From: Nocardia miyunensis NBRC 108239
Lineage (GTDB): Bacteria; Actinomycetota; Actinomycetes; Mycobacteriales; Mycobacteriaceae
Assembly (NCBI RefSeq): GCF_001613065.1
Contig: NZ_BDBQ01000013.1
Coordinates: 1-64,000, forward strand
DNA length: 64,000 bases
Direction: 5' to 3'
The notes beneath the pieces are model-generated. The model ran no database searches and had not been told where the DNA came from. It was given only the letters and a program-made list of their open reading frames with translations. This document shows positions 36,100 to 45,457 of this stretch, piece by piece. Each line of letters opens with the position of its first letter. Position 1 is the stretch's first letter. The position numbers and the translations under genes were made by a program.

Positions 36100-37404
36100 G
36101 TGAATGCACTGATCCTGCTGCCGCTGGCCATTGCGCTGGTTCCGGTGGGTGGAGTGTTCGCGGCGCTGGACGCGGCGCTGGCCACCGTGTCGCCCGCGCG
36201 GGTGGAGGATCTGGTTCGCGCGGATCGGGCCGGGGCGCGGCGGCTGGCGCGGATCATCACCGACCGTCCCCGCTATGTGAATCTGATGGTGCTGCTGCGG
36301 CTGGTCTGCGAGATCACCGCGACGGTCCTGCTGGCCGCGGCGCTGCTCAACGAGCTGGGCACCGGCTGGGCGCTGGTGGTGACCGCGGTGGTGATGGTCC
36401 TGGTCGACTATCTGGTGATCGGCGTCGGGCCGCGCACGCTCGGACGCCAGCACGCCTATTCGATAACGCTCGCCGCCACCCTGCCCCTACAGGCCATCGC
36501 GGTGCTGCTCGGCCCGCTGAGCCGCCTGCTCATCGCGGTCGGCAACGCGATCACCCCGGGCCGCGGATTTCGCAACGGCCCCTTCGCCTCCGAGGTGGAA
36601 CTGCGCGAGGTCGTCGATATGGCGCAGCAGAGCGGCGTGGTGGATTCGGACGAGCGGCGGATGATCCAGTCGGTCTTCGAACTCGGCGACACCTCGGCGC
36701 GCGCGGTGATGGTGCCGCGCACCGAGATGGTGTGGATAGAGGCGGACAAAACCGCGGCGCAGGCGACCTCGCTGGCGGTCCGATCGGGACACTCGCGCAT
36801 TCCGGTGGTCGGCGAGAACGTCGATGACATCCTCGGCGTCGTCTATCTGAAAGACCTTGTGCCGTACGGTGATCGCAGCCGCAAGGTGCAGGTTCGCGAG
36901 GTGATGCGCCCGGCGGTGTTCATACCCGATTCCAAACCGCTCGACGCGCTGCTGGACGAGATGCAGCGTCGCCGTAACCATATGGCGCTGCTGGTCGATG
37001 AATACGGTGGTATCGCGGGCCTGGTCACCATCGAGGACGTACTCGAGGAGATCGTCGGGGAGATCGCCGACGAGTACGACACCGACGAGATCGCGCCCGT
37101 CGAACAGCTCGGCAACGGCAAATTCCGTGTCTCGACACGGCTTTCGATCGAGGACCTCGGCGAGCTGTTCGGGATGAAGATCGATGAGGAGGACGTCGAC
37201 ACCGTCGGCGGTCTGCTCGCGCATGCGCTCGGGCGCGTGCCGCTGCCCGGGTCCAAGGGCGTCATCCACGGCCTGCAACTCCGGGGTGAGGGCGGCGCGG
37301 ACGCTCGGGGGCGGATGCGGGTGCACACCGTGGTGGTGCGGCGGGCGCCGGAGAAGAAACAGGATCGCGAACCCGGACACGAGGATGGAGACAGCAATGA
37401 CTGA
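36100..37404 (+). CDS. CNNM/CBS-domain membrane protein (hemolysin C/CorC-like)
   Basis: A 434-residue protein: an N-terminal DUF21/CNNM transporter domain with three to four membrane helices (residues 1-150), a CBS-pair module ([17 protein letters not shown] through [31 protein letters not shown]), and a C-terminal CorC/HlyC beta domain. Family members handle Mg2+/Co2+ efflux; the old name hemolysin is historical. GTG 36100 is used. The C-terminus overlaps the start of the next gene by a few codons, and this order is conserved with mycobacteria (Rv2366c). Confidence 0.9.
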   Translation: MNALILLPLAIALVPVGGVFAALDAALATVSPARVEDLVRADRAGARRLARIITDRPRYVNLMVLLRLVCEITATVLLAAALLNELGTGWALVVTAVVMVLVDYLVIGVGPRTLGRQHAYSITLAATLPLQAIAVLLGPLSRLLIAVGNAITPGRGFRNGPFASEVELREVVDMAQQSGVVDSDERRMIQSVFELGDTSARAVMVPRTEMVWIEADKTAAQATSLAVRSGHSRIPVVGENVDDILGVVYLKDLVPYGDRSRKVQVREVMRPAVFIPDSKPLDALLDEMQRRRNHMALLVDEYGGIAGLVTIEDVLEEIVGEIADEYDTDEIAPVEQLGNGKFRVSTRLSIEDLGELFGMKIDEEDVDTVGGLLAHALGRVPLPGSKGVIHGLQLRGEGGADARGRMRVHTVVVRRAPEKKQDREPGHEDGDSND

Positions 37405-37762
37405 CACTGCGCCGCAGACCGGCGGTTTGGATGCCGAGGACGACAAGCTGCTGGTACTCGCGCGCGGCGCGATGGGACGCACCGGCGGCAGCAGCGGCGC
37501 GGCGGTCCGCGACACCGACGGCCGCACCTACGCCGCGGGCCCGGTGGAGTTGCGCGCGTTGACGCTCACCGCCCTGCAGGCCGCGGTTGCCGCGGCGATC
37601 TCCAGTGGCGCAGAGGGTTTCGAGGCCGCGGTGGTGATCGGGGCGTCGTTCCACGATGCCGGAATCGCGGCGGTGCGCGAACTGTCCTCCTCCGGGAAGA
37701 TCATCTTCGCCGATCGCAACGGCGCGGTCTACGACACCGTCGGCGCCGAGGCATCGCAATGA
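37397..37762 (+). CDS. cytidine deaminase-like protein lacking zinc ligands
   Basis: A 121-residue protein aligned by eye with the cytidine deaminase fold ([60 protein letters not shown]). The catalytic (C/H)AE and PCxxC zinc motifs are missing: the sequence contains no cysteine or suitable His at those places. It is therefore probably non-catalytic, perhaps a partner of Era or YbeY. It corresponds in position to Rv2365c. An alternative ATG lies at 37385; ATG 37397 overlaps the upstream gene by eight bases. Confidence 0.8.
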   Translation: MTDTAPQTGGLDAEDDKLLVLARGAMGRTGGSSGAAVRDTDGRTYAAGPVELRALTLTALQAAVAAAISSGAEGFEAAVVIGASFHDAGIAAVRELSSSGKIIFADRNGAVYDTVGAEASQ

Positions 37763-38685
37763 CCGATGCCGAATTCCGTTCCGGCTTCGTCTGTTTCGTG
37801 GGACGGCCGAATACCGGCAAGTCCACGCTCACCAATGCGATGGTGGGGCAGAAGATCGCGATCACCTCCTCGCGTCCGCAGACCACCAGGCACACCATCC
37901 GCGGCATCGTGCATCGCGAGCACGCGCAGCTGATCCTGGTCGACACCCCGGGCCTGCACCGGCCGCGCACGCTGCTCGGCCAGCGGCTCAACGACCTTGT
38001 GCGCGATACCTATTCCGAGGTCGACGTGATCGCGATCTGCATTCCGGCCGACGAGAAGATCGGTCCCGGCGATCGGTGGATCCTGACCCAGATCCGGCAG
38101 ATGGCGCCGAAGACGACCGTGCTGGGCGTGGTCACCAAGATCGACAAGGTGGGCCGGGACCAGATCGCCCAGCAGTTGGTGGCGGTGTCCGAACTGCTCG
38201 GTCCCGAGGCCGACGTGGTGCCGGTGTCGGCGGTGAAGGGTGAGCAGGTCGAGGTTCTCGTCGACGTCGTCGCCTCGAAGATGCCCGAGGGCCCGGCGTT
38301 CTATCCGGACGGCGAGCTGACCGACGAGCCCGAGGAGACGCTCATGGCCGAGCTGATCCGTGAGGCCGCGCTCGAGGGCGTGCGCGACGAGCTCCCGCAT
38401 TCGCTCGCGGTGGTGATCGAGGAGATACTGCCGCGTGAAGGCTATGAGGGCCAAGATGATTCGTCTCCGGAGCTGCTCGATGTGCACGCGCTGCTCTATG
38501 TCGAGCGCCCGAGTCAGAAGGCGATCGTCATCGGCAAGGGCGGCGCGCGCCTGAAGGAAGTCGGCACCAACGCCCGCAAACAGATCGAGCACATCCTCGG
38601 CACCCGCATCTATCTGCATCTGCACGTGAAGGTGGCCAAGGACTGGCAGCGTGACCCGAAACAGCTCGGCAAGCTCGGATTCTGA
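37759..38685 (+). CDS. era: GTPase Era
   Basis: A 308-residue 16S rRNA-binding GTPase for 30S assembly. G1 GRPNTGKST lies near residues 15-23, G3 DTPGLH, G4 TKIDK, and a C-terminal KH domain contains VIGKGGARLKEVGTNARKQI. ATG 37759 overlaps the preceding stop by four bases (ATGA), so translation is probably coupled. Confidence 0.97.
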   Translation: MTDAEFRSGFVCFVGRPNTGKSTLTNAMVGQKIAITSSRPQTTRHTIRGIVHREHAQLILVDTPGLHRPRTLLGQRLNDLVRDTYSEVDVIAICIPADEKIGPGDRWILTQIRQMAPKTTVLGVVTKIDKVGRDQIAQQLVAVSELLGPEADVVPVSAVKGEQVEVLVDVVASKMPEGPAFYPDGELTDEPEETLMAELIREAALEGVRDELPHSLAVVIEEILPREGYEGQDDSSPELLDVHALLYVERPSQKAIVIGKGGARLKEVGTNARKQIEHILGTRIYLHLHVKVAKDWQRDPKQLGKLGF

Positions 38686-38698
38686 GTCCCGTTCGTAA

Positions 38699-38757
38699 CC
38701 ATCCTGGTCCCCGTAGCCACATTGTGATCTCCGGCGGACGGCATTTCCCCAGGATGG
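38699..38757. repeat. 9-bp inverted repeat after era
   Basis: CCATCCTGG at 38699-38707 and CCAGGATGG at 38749-38757 are perfect inverted copies separated by 41 bases. It may be a weak terminator for era or a protein site. Confidence 0.4.
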
Positions 38758-38815
38758 CGCAAATGTGTCGATGCGTGCGCTACCGGACGCACCTACGATC
38801 GGCGAGGTGAAGTGG

Positions 38816-39220
38816 ATGTCCCGGGCGTTCGGCTCGAAAGAGCTGCCGCCCCAACTGCGTTCGGATATGGAATGGGAGGGGATCGTGGTATTCGGTCCTG
38901 TGGACGGATCGGTGGCACGGCGCAGTTATCGGACTCCGCTGCACTACGCCTCCTCGAGCTGGGAGAACATCGGGCAGGGGACCATCGCGATGAGCCGGCG
39001 GCGGTTCGTCGTGTGGGGTAATCGCGCGGCCCTGGTCGACGTTCCGCTCGGCCATCCGGCGGTATCGATGGAACTGCAAGGGCCCGAACGGATGTTGATC
39101 GAGGCGGACGACCGCGAGATCGATCGCACCCGACGCGGCTGGACCACCCTGCTGCTGCGCACGATTCACGCCCCGCGCATCGCCCAGGTCTACGGCGAGA
39201 GCGGGTATCGCCCCGCTTGA
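38816..39220 (+). CDS. conserved protein of unknown function
   Basis: A 134-residue protein I cannot place in a named family. Predicted beta strands dominate (EGIVVFGPVDGS; GQGTIAMSRRRFVVWGNRAAL), followed by a helix near the C-terminus, a layout compatible with a PH-like barrel. No membrane segment is seen. ATG 38816 follows GAGGTGAAGTGG; GTG codons at 38765 and 38807 are alternatives. It occupies the place between era and recO, where mycobacteria have an amidase gene (amiA2). Confidence 0.6.
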   Translation: MSRAFGSKELPPQLRSDMEWEGIVVFGPVDGSVARRSYRTPLHYASSSWENIGQGTIAMSRRRFVVWGNRAALVDVPLGHPAVSMELQGPERMLIEADDREIDRTRRGWTTLLLRTIHAPRIAQVYGESGYRPA

Positions 39221-39412
39221 ACCAGGCACACCGGTGCCACCGGGCCGATCGGGTGGGGCATGCCTGTGGGGAGAGGGCAACTCAGCGGTCTGCCGTTCAC
39301 TGTCGTGTGCGAGGGACGCGACAAGGGTGAAGTGCGAAGCGCGGCTGGCGCAGGCGCGGCGGGATGTGCGTGGCCCGGCGTGCCCGTTCGCGCGGCGTGG
39401 GAGGATGGGACC

Positions 39413-40186
39413 GTGCAGTTGTATCGGGATCAGGCGATCGTGGTTCGCCAGCACAAGCTGGGTGAGGCCGATCGCATCGTCACGCTGCTCACGCGTCAGC
39501 ACGGGCTGGTGCGAGCGGTGGCGAAGGGGGCTCGGCGCACCCGATCCAAATTCGGGGCGCGGCTCGAGCCGTTCGCCTACGTCGACGTGCAGCTGTATCC
39601 CGGGCGCAACCTCGACATCGTCACCCAGGTGCACACCGTGGAGGCGTTCGCCTCCGATATCGTCGCCGACTACGGCCGCTACACCGCCGCGTGCGCGGTC
39701 CTCGAAACGGCCGAGCGCCTGGCCGGTGAGGAGCGCGCACCCGCCCCGCGACTGCACACCCTGACCGCGGGCGCGTTGCGCGCGATCGCCGCCGCGCAGC
39801 GACCGCAGGAGTTGATCCTGGACGCATTCCTGTTGCGCGCCATGGGTTTCGCGGGCTGGGCACCCGCGCTGGACGAATGCGCCCGCTGCGCCACACCCGG
39901 TCCGCACCGCGCCTTCCACGTCGCCGCGGGCGGCGCGGTCTGCGTGCACTGCCGCCCGCCCGGTGCGGCGACGCCGTCGGTGGGCGTGCTGGAGTTGATG
40001 AGCGCGCTGTACCGCGGCGAGTGGTCCGGCATCGACGCGATCCCGGAGAACATCCGCCGCCAGTCCAGCGGCCTCACCGCCGCCCACCTGCAATGGCACC
40101 TCGAACGCCAGCTCCGCACTTTGCCGTTGATCGAACGCAGCCGCCCGCACGACACGACTGCGGAATCGGCCACCCGCGCGGGTTGA
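39413..40186 (+). CDS. recO: DNA repair protein RecO
   Basis: A 257-residue recombination mediator of the RecFOR pathway that loads RecA on SSB-coated DNA. The N-terminal OB fold has YRDQAIVVRQHKLGEADRIV, then GARRTRSKFGARLEPF. A helical domain with a Cys-rich zinc site (CARCATPG and CVHC) follows, then NIRRQSSGLTAAHL. GTG 39413 has GGGAGG upstream; the frame is open to 39260, but that extension is not family-like. Confidence 0.93.
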   Translation: MQLYRDQAIVVRQHKLGEADRIVTLLTRQHGLVRAVAKGARRTRSKFGARLEPFAYVDVQLYPGRNLDIVTQVHTVEAFASDIVADYGRYTAACAVLETAERLAGEERAPAPRLHTLTAGALRAIAAAQRPQELILDAFLLRAMGFAGWAPALDECARCATPGPHRAFHVAAGGAVCVHCRPPGAATPSVGVLELMSALYRGEWSGIDAIPENIRRQSSGLTAAHLQWHLERQLRTLPLIERSRPHDTTAESATRAG

Positions 40187-40272
40187 TCCGGTTCCACGGA
40201 TGCCGCCGCCCAGCCGCTCCGCTCAACGATCGATGTCCCCCATGGCACGAACCGACTACGGCAGCCGACGAT

Positions 40273-40701
40273 CTACAACGCGATGGTCACGACCTTCACC
40301 GACGGATATCGGGCCGCGAATTTCCTATCCAATGTGGCTATTTCGGCTCCACTGGTCTGGGCGAACGCGGCCAGATAGTCGTCGGTCCACAGCTTGTGGC
40401 TGGTCTCGTCGCGCGCCGAGAGCGCCCGAAAGACCGCCCCGAGGTCGGCGGGTTCCTCGGCCCACAGCACGCGTTCGTCCGCGAGCAACTGGTCGATGAT
40501 GCGCCACGCCGAACTGCGGGTCTGGACGTCATCACCCATGACCGCTGGATTGGAGAGCAGGCGCAGCAGTCCGGTCTGCGTAACCCGGCACATCAGCAGA
40601 CTTCCGGACTCGCGCTCGAACCACTGGACCGCCGACTCGTTATGGACGTGTCCGCGCCACGTCGCGGCGAGCCACACGCCGACGTCGATCAGCGTCGTCA
40701 C
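40273..40701 (-). CDS. vapC: VapC-type PIN-domain toxin
   Basis: A 142-residue PIN-domain ribonuclease. Acidic active-site residues are visible: Asp6 in LIDVGVWLA, acidic residues in the centre (DETSHKLWTDDYLAAFA) and Asp in IATLDRKFA near the C-terminus. VapC toxins cleave specific tRNA or rRNA. It overlaps the antitoxin gene by four bases in the usual antitoxin-first order. It is the first gene of the accessory block inserted downstream of recO. Confidence 0.9.
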   Translation of the reverse strand: MTTLIDVGVWLAATWRGHVHNESAVQWFERESGSLLMCRVTQTGLLRLLSNPAVMGDDVQTRSSAWRIIDQLLADERVLWAEEPADLGAVFRALSARDETSHKLWTDDYLAAFAQTSGAEIATLDRKFAARYPSVKVVTIAL

Positions 40702-40952
40702 GCGTACTTCTCTGCATCTTCGTCGGCGAAGATCTCAGCGATGTCCTCGTTGGTGAGATCGACCTTCTCGCTGGAACGGTTGCTGCCGACCAGAGGAAAT
40801 TTGACCCGCCCTTGCTTCTGTGCCGGCACCTGTGCACCGAGTTCATGCGCCAACGCTTTGGTGAACAGCTCTTTGAGGTTCATGTGACGTTCAGCGGCCG
40901 CGACTTTGGCAGCACGCATCAGCTCTTCGGGAACGTCAATTGTGGTGCGCAT
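40698..40952 (-). CDS. vapB: VapB-type antitoxin
   Basis: An 84-residue antitoxin. The ribbon-helix-helix N-terminus (MRTTIDVPEELMRAAKVAAA) binds the operon promoter, and the acidic C-terminus (NEDIAEIFADEDAEKY) is the toxin-neutralising part. The promoter region between it and the ABC genes is short and AT-rich (GCATATTAGCACC on the plus strand near 40958-40970), so a self-regulated promoter is expected there. Confidence 0.9.
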   Translation of the reverse strand: MRTTIDVPEELMRAAKVAAAERHMNLKELFTKALAHELGAQVPAQKQGRVKFPLVGSNRSSEKVDLTNEDIAEIFADEDAEKYA

Positions 40953-40981
40953 AAAAGCATATTAGCACCTCGGTCGGGGAG

Positions 40982-41845
40982 TCAGCGGCCCGCGAGGCCG
41001 GAGGTGGCGATGCCGCGGACGAAAGCCTTCTGCGCGAAGGCGTAGATGACGATCATGGGCAGCAGCATCAGGATCGAGGCGGCCATCAGGACCGGCCAGT
41101 GCGCGGTGTACTGGCCCTGCATCCAGACCAGGCCCAGGTTGAGGGTGGAGATGCTGGTGCGCTGGATCATCACCAGCGGCCACAGGAAGTCGTTCCAGAC
41201 CGTCACCCAGGTCAGCACCGCGAGCACCATCACCGCGGGACGCGCGTGCGGCAGCAGGACCCGCCAGTAGGTCTGCCAGATCGAGCAGCCGTCCAGGATC
41301 GCGGCCTCCTCGAGTTCGGTGGGCAGGGTCAGGAAGAACTGCCGCATCAGGAACGTGCCGAACGCGCTGCCGAACAGTCCCGGCACGATCATCGCCCACG
41401 GCGTGTCCACCCAGCCGAACGTGCGCATGAGGATGAACTGCGGAATCACGGTGACGGTGAGCGGCACCATCAGCGTGGCCAGATAGGCGAGGAACAGCGT
41501 GTCACGACCCTTGAACGGCAGCCGCGCGAACGCGTATCCGGCCAGCGAGCAGAAGAACACCTGACCCGCGGTGACGCATCCGGCGTAGATCACGGTGTTC
41601 AGGAACATCCGTCCGAACGGCACGTACTCGAACACGGTGTGATAGTTGGACCACTGCGGATGCGGCGGAATCAGCGAATTGGTCAGCTGCCCTTGCTTTT
41701 TCAGCGATCCGGACAGCGCCCACAGAATCGGGAACAGCGCGCACCACGCCATCACCACGAGAACGACGTACGCCAGCAGCCCGCGCACGCTGCGCTGGGC
41801 GATGACGCGCTGGTAGCCGGGGGACACGGGCTTTGGTCCGGTCAT
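40982..41845 (-). CDS. sugar ABC transporter permease, MalG-like
   Basis: A 287-residue inner-membrane permease with six predicted helices. The ABC-ATPase docking (EAA) loop reads EEAAILDGCSIWQTYWRVLL. It is of the carbohydrate CUT1 type, second permease of the pair. The start overlaps the previous permease by four bases (41842-41845). Confidence 0.9.
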   Translation of the reverse strand: MTGPKPVSPGYQRVIAQRSVRGLLAYVVLVVMAWCALFPILWALSGSLKKQGQLTNSLIPPHPQWSNYHTVFEYVPFGRMFLNTVIYAGCVTAGQVFFCSLAGYAFARLPFKGRDTLFLAYLATLMVPLTVTVIPQFILMRTFGWVDTPWAMIVPGLFGSAFGTFLMRQFFLTLPTELEEAAILDGCSIWQTYWRVLLPHARPAVMVLAVLTWVTVWNDFLWPLVMIQRTSISTLNLGLVWMQGQYTAHWPVLMAASILMLLPMIVIYAFAQKAFVRGIATSGLAGR

Positions 41846-42762
41846 CGCTCGTCCTTTCGTCCCATCCGCAGCTGCAGATAGGTCAGTACCAGCAGGATCG
41901 CGAACAGTACCCAGGCCAGGGCCGATGCGTAGCCGAGGTCGTCGAATTGGAAGGCGTTCTGGAACAACATGATTCCGAAGACGTAGGTGCCGGATTCGGG
42001 GCCGCCCCCACCGCCGGTCAGGACATAGGCCTGATCGAATGCCTGGAAGGAGTTGATGATCGAGATCACGAAGACGAATCCGATAGCCGGCCGGATCAGC
42101 GGGACGGTGATCGCGATGAACCGCCGGAATCCACCCGCGCCGTCGATGCGCGCGGCCTCGTGCAGATCCTCCGGCACCCCCTGCATCGCGGCGAGCAGTA
42201 CCGCCGCGGCGAATGGGACGCTCTTCCATATGCTGACCACGCACAGCGAGGCCAGTGCCCAGTGCGGCTCGGTCAGCCAGGGGACCGCGCCGATGCCGAA
42301 CCAGTGCAACACGTCGTTGAGTACGCCGGTATCGGGGTCGAACATGTAGTTCCACACCACCGCCATCGCGGCGACCGAGGACACCAGCGGCAGGAACATG
42401 ATGCTGCGGAAGATACCGATTCCCCTGATCTTCGCATTCAGCGCCGCGGCCACCGCCAGGCTGATCACGATCGTCGGCACCACTGTGGCGATCGTGAAGA
42501 TCACGGTATTGACCAATGCGATGTAGAACATCGGATCGCCGGTGAACAGCCGCCGGTAGTTCGACACGCCGACGAATCGCGGTGCGTGGAACAGATCCCA
42601 CTGCTGGAAACTCAGATACAACGAGAAGAGCAGCGGGATCAGCATGAAGATCAGCACCGCGAGCAGATTCGGCACGATGAACCGGCGACCCGCCATGGCC
42701 TTCATGCGGATCAGGGCCGACTGCCTCCGCGGTGCCCGCGGCCTGTCCTGGACCGCCGTCAT
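41842..42762 (-). CDS. sugar ABC transporter permease, MalF-like
   Basis: A 306-residue permease with six helices, beginning RRFIVPNLLAVLIFMLIPLLFSLYLS after a basic N-terminus, and the EAA loop EAARIDGAGGFRRFIAITVPLI. It pairs with the MalG-like permease to form a CUT1 importer channel. The start overlaps the binding-protein stop by four bases. Confidence 0.9.
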   Translation of the reverse strand: MTAVQDRPRAPRRQSALIRMKAMAGRRFIVPNLLAVLIFMLIPLLFSLYLSFQQWDLFHAPRFVGVSNYRRLFTGDPMFYIALVNTVIFTIATVVPTIVISLAVAAALNAKIRGIGIFRSIMFLPLVSSVAAMAVVWNYMFDPDTGVLNDVLHWFGIGAVPWLTEPHWALASLCVVSIWKSVPFAAAVLLAAMQGVPEDLHEAARIDGAGGFRRFIAITVPLIRPAIGFVFVISIINSFQAFDQAYVLTGGGGGPESGTYVFGIMLFQNAFQFDDLGYASALAWVLFAILLVLTYLQLRMGRKDER

Positions 42763-44069
42763 ACCGCACCCCCGAGCAGATCGTTGATATGCCTGGTCAC
42801 ATCGCCTTTGAAGTAGGTGGCCGGAGCAGCGCCGCGCAGGACCCGGTCCGATGCGCGATGGAAGGCGTCATCCACCCGCGACCAATTCGGCGTCACCGGA
42901 ATGGGATTCGAGTTGGACGGTCCTCCGGTCAGCACCTCGAGATTGCGAATCCCACTGTGCGCCTTGGCGAAATCCTCCGAATGCAGGGCCGACTTCAGTG
43001 CCGGAACGAACAGGCCGGACTTGGCCACCGCCTGTTGCCCCACCGGGCCGGTCGCGAATTTCACGAATTCCCAAGCCAATTCCTTGCGCGGGCTGGTCGC
43101 GGAGATACCCAGGCCCGTGGTGCCGATATCGGACTTCGCGCCGTGGCCGCGCGGTCCGACCGGCAGCACGGTGATGTCGAAATCCAGATCGGGCTCCGCG
43201 AGCATGGCGCTGTACTGCCAGTGGCCGGTCAACACCATCGCGGCTTTGCCCTGGGAGAACAGCTGGATGGACGGTAGTGCGTCGGCGTCGGTCGAACGCG
43301 GCGCGACATGATGACGTACCGCGAGATCGGCGTAGAACTGGAAGCCCTCGATGAACCGATCGCCGTCGATCGCGGTGTGTCGCGGATCGGTGGGCGGGAC
43401 GAACCACTCACCGCCGTTGTTCATTCCGAAGATCGACGCCGAGTACCGCGGCACCGGCCATGCGTCGGCGAACCCCCACTGGGTGGTCCGGCCCGAGGAG
43501 TCGCGTTTGGTCAGCGCCTGGGCCGCGGTCAGGAATTCGTCGAAGGTCCAGGCGTCCTCCCAGCGGCCCGGTGGCGGCGGCACGCCTGCTTCCTCGAACA
43601 GTTTCTTGTTGTAGTACAGGAAGATTCCCGCCCACTGTTCGGGTAGCACGTATTGCCCGCCGCGATAGCGGAACAACTCGTAGACCGCTGGTTCGCCGTC
43701 CGCGCGCAGCTGGGCCGCGTAGGCCGGATCGGCATCCAGGTAGGTGTCGAGGTTCTCGAGGATGCCCAGTTCGACGAAGTGCGAATAGGATTCCCACTGC
43801 ATCACCACATCCGGGCACTTGCCGCCGGCCGCGTAGGTGAGGATCTGTTGAGTCGGGTTGGGCCCCGACATCTGCACCTGGATCTCGATCTCCGGGTGCA
43901 ACTTGGTGAATGCTTCGATGATCTGCATCCGCACCTTGGCCTCATCGGGTGCGGCCTGGAAGAAGAAGGTCAGCGCGTCGGAACTCGATCCGCAGCCCGC
44001 CAGACTCGGCGCGGCCAGAGCCGCGCCCGCCAGGGCGCCGTTGCGGAGCAGATCACGCCGGTTGAGCAT
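42759..44069 (-). CDS. extracellular sugar-binding lipoprotein
   Basis: A 436-residue CUT1 solute-binding protein. The N-terminus has Arg-Arg before a hydrophobic stretch and the lipobox SLAGC (Cys near residue 26), predicting a Tat- or Sec-exported lipoprotein. The mature part has the usual pattern (FTKLHPEIEIQVQMSG; WAGIFLYYNKKLFEEAGV; GKAAMVLTGHWQYSAML). It delivers an unknown oligosaccharide or polyol to the two downstream permeases. No ATPase gene is in the operon; a shared MsiK/UgpC-type ATPase elsewhere is the usual solution in actinomycetes. Confidence 0.92.
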   Translation of the reverse strand: MLNRRDLLRNGALAGAALAAPSLAGCGSSSDALTFFFQAAPDEAKVRMQIIEAFTKLHPEIEIQVQMSGPNPTQQILTYAAGGKCPDVVMQWESYSHFVELGILENLDTYLDADPAYAAQLRADGEPAVYELFRYRGGQYVLPEQWAGIFLYYNKKLFEEAGVPPPPGRWEDAWTFDEFLTAAQALTKRDSSGRTTQWGFADAWPVPRYSASIFGMNNGGEWFVPPTDPRHTAIDGDRFIEGFQFYADLAVRHHVAPRSTDADALPSIQLFSQGKAAMVLTGHWQYSAMLAEPDLDFDITVLPVGPRGHGAKSDIGTTGLGISATSPRKELAWEFVKFATGPVGQQAVAKSGLFVPALKSALHSEDFAKAHSGIRNLEVLTGGPSNSNPIPVTPNWSRVDDAFHRASDRVLRGAAPATYFKGDVTRHINDLLGGAV

Positions 44070-44161
44070 CCTTGCCCTCCCGAATCAGACTGGGACGAAC
44101 CGACGCTCACGGTAACCGATCTCGCGCGCCACACGGGTCGGATTCAAGGGATGACACCGAA

Positions 44162-44209
44162 ACGCCGGACGCCGCGTCCGCGCGGCGGCGGTCGCGGCGT
44201 CCCCGGCGT
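44162..44209 (-). terminator. strong hairpin after the P450 pair
   Basis: ACGCCGG-ACGCCGCG (44162-44176) pairs with CGCGGCGT-cc-CCGGCGT (44193-44209) with a two-base bulge. It follows the downstream P450 gene on the minus strand and separates it from the ABC operon. Confidence 0.65.
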
Positions 44210-44216
44210 ACGGGGC

Positions 44217-45446
44217 TCAGCGGGCGGGTTGCAGGATTACCGGCAACTCCACGTGCCCGTTCGAGATGAAGCTGCCGAGCTTCGCCAATGTGCTTGGCTC
44301 CGTGGCGAATTGCATCTCCGGGAAACGGGTGAACAGGGCGGGCAGGGCGATCGCGGCCTCCATCCGGGCCAGCGGAGCGCCGATGCAGTGGTGCGCGCCG
44401 TGCCCGAAGGCCAGATGCTGATCCTTGGTGGTACGCAACGGATCGAACTCGTCGGCCGTGTCGCCGTGCACCTTCGGATCGCGGTTCGCCCCGGCGTACG
44501 AGGCGAGGATGGCCTCGCCCTTGGGAATCGAGACGCCGTCGATCTCGATGTCCTCCACCGCATAACGCAGCGGCAGATGCGCGACCGGGGACTCGTAACG
44601 CAGCATCTCCTCGATGACGTCGGCCCAGGAGATCCGCTCGGCCAGCACGTCCTCGCGCAGTTGCGGACGGGTCAGCAGCGTGTGGATCGACTGGTCGATC
44701 AGGTTCAGCGTGGTTTCGTGACCCGCGTTGACGACCAGCATCAGCGTGTCGACGAGTTCCTTGTCCGAGAGCCGGGACCCGTCCTCCTGCTGGGTACCGA
44801 TCAGCACCGAGGTGATGTCGTCACCGGGCTCACGGTGCCGGTAGGCGACGAGTTCGCCGACGAGCCGGGACATTTCGATGTAGTTGGCCATCGACTCCTC
44901 GGGGGTGAGCGATCCGTCGAAGAATCCGTCGACACACTTGTGGATGTCGGCGTCCAGATGTTCCGGCACGCCCAGCAGCTGGCTGATGACCCGGATCGGG
45001 ACCGGATAGGCGTATCCGGCCCGCAGGTCCACGGTCTCGCCGGGCGGGGTGGCGGCCAGGGTGTCCAGCAGGTCGCGGGTGATCTTCTCGATGCGCGGAC
45101 GCATCGCCTGGGTGCGGCGATTGGTGAACGCGGGGGAGACCAGCGTGCGCAGCCGCCGGTGCTCGGGGCCGTACGCGGTGAACATGTTCTCCGCGATCAC
45201 CCACGGCAGCAGCGGCCACGACTCGGTGATCTCGCCGTTGATGAACGCCGCCCAGTGCCGGCGGGGATCCTTCGACACCCGGGAATCGGCCAGCAGGGTG
45301 CGCAGCGCCCCGGCATCGGTCACCGACCAGGCCGGCACGCCGCCGGGCAGCTCGACCAGAGTCACCGGACCGCGGGCCCGAATCCGGGCGGATTCGCCTT
45401 GGATATCGACGCCGCTGGTGTCCAGGACGATCGGTTCGTGCACCAT
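44217..45446 (-). CDS. cytochrome P450 (CYP154/105-like)
   Basis: A 409-residue bacterial class-I P450 with all hallmarks: I-helix oxygen-binding AGHETT (near 242-247), ExxR in EMLRYESP (near 280), and heme-binding FGHGAHHCIGAPLARME with Cys near 353. ATG 45446 has AAGGAG upstream; the frame opens one codon earlier at TTG. It is 11 bases downstream of a second P450 gene on the same strand, so the two are co-transcribed. The electron-transfer partners are not encoded nearby. Substrate unknown. Confidence 0.88.
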   Translation of the reverse strand: MVHEPIVLDTSGVDIQGESARIRARGPVTLVELPGGVPAWSVTDAGALRTLLADSRVSKDPRRHWAAFINGEITESWPLLPWVIAENMFTAYGPEHRRLRTLVSPAFTNRRTQAMRPRIEKITRDLLDTLAATPPGETVDLRAGYAYPVPIRVISQLLGVPEHLDADIHKCVDGFFDGSLTPEESMANYIEMSRLVGELVAYRHREPGDDITSVLIGTQQEDGSRLSDKELVDTLMLVVNAGHETTLNLIDQSIHTLLTRPQLREDVLAERISWADVIEEMLRYESPVAHLPLRYAVEDIEIDGVSIPKGEAILASYAGANRDPKVHGDTADEFDPLRTTKDQHLAFGHGAHHCIGAPLARMEAAIALPALFTRFPEMQFATEPSTLAKLGSFISNGHVELPVILQPAR

Positions 45447-45457
45447 CAACGAGCTCC

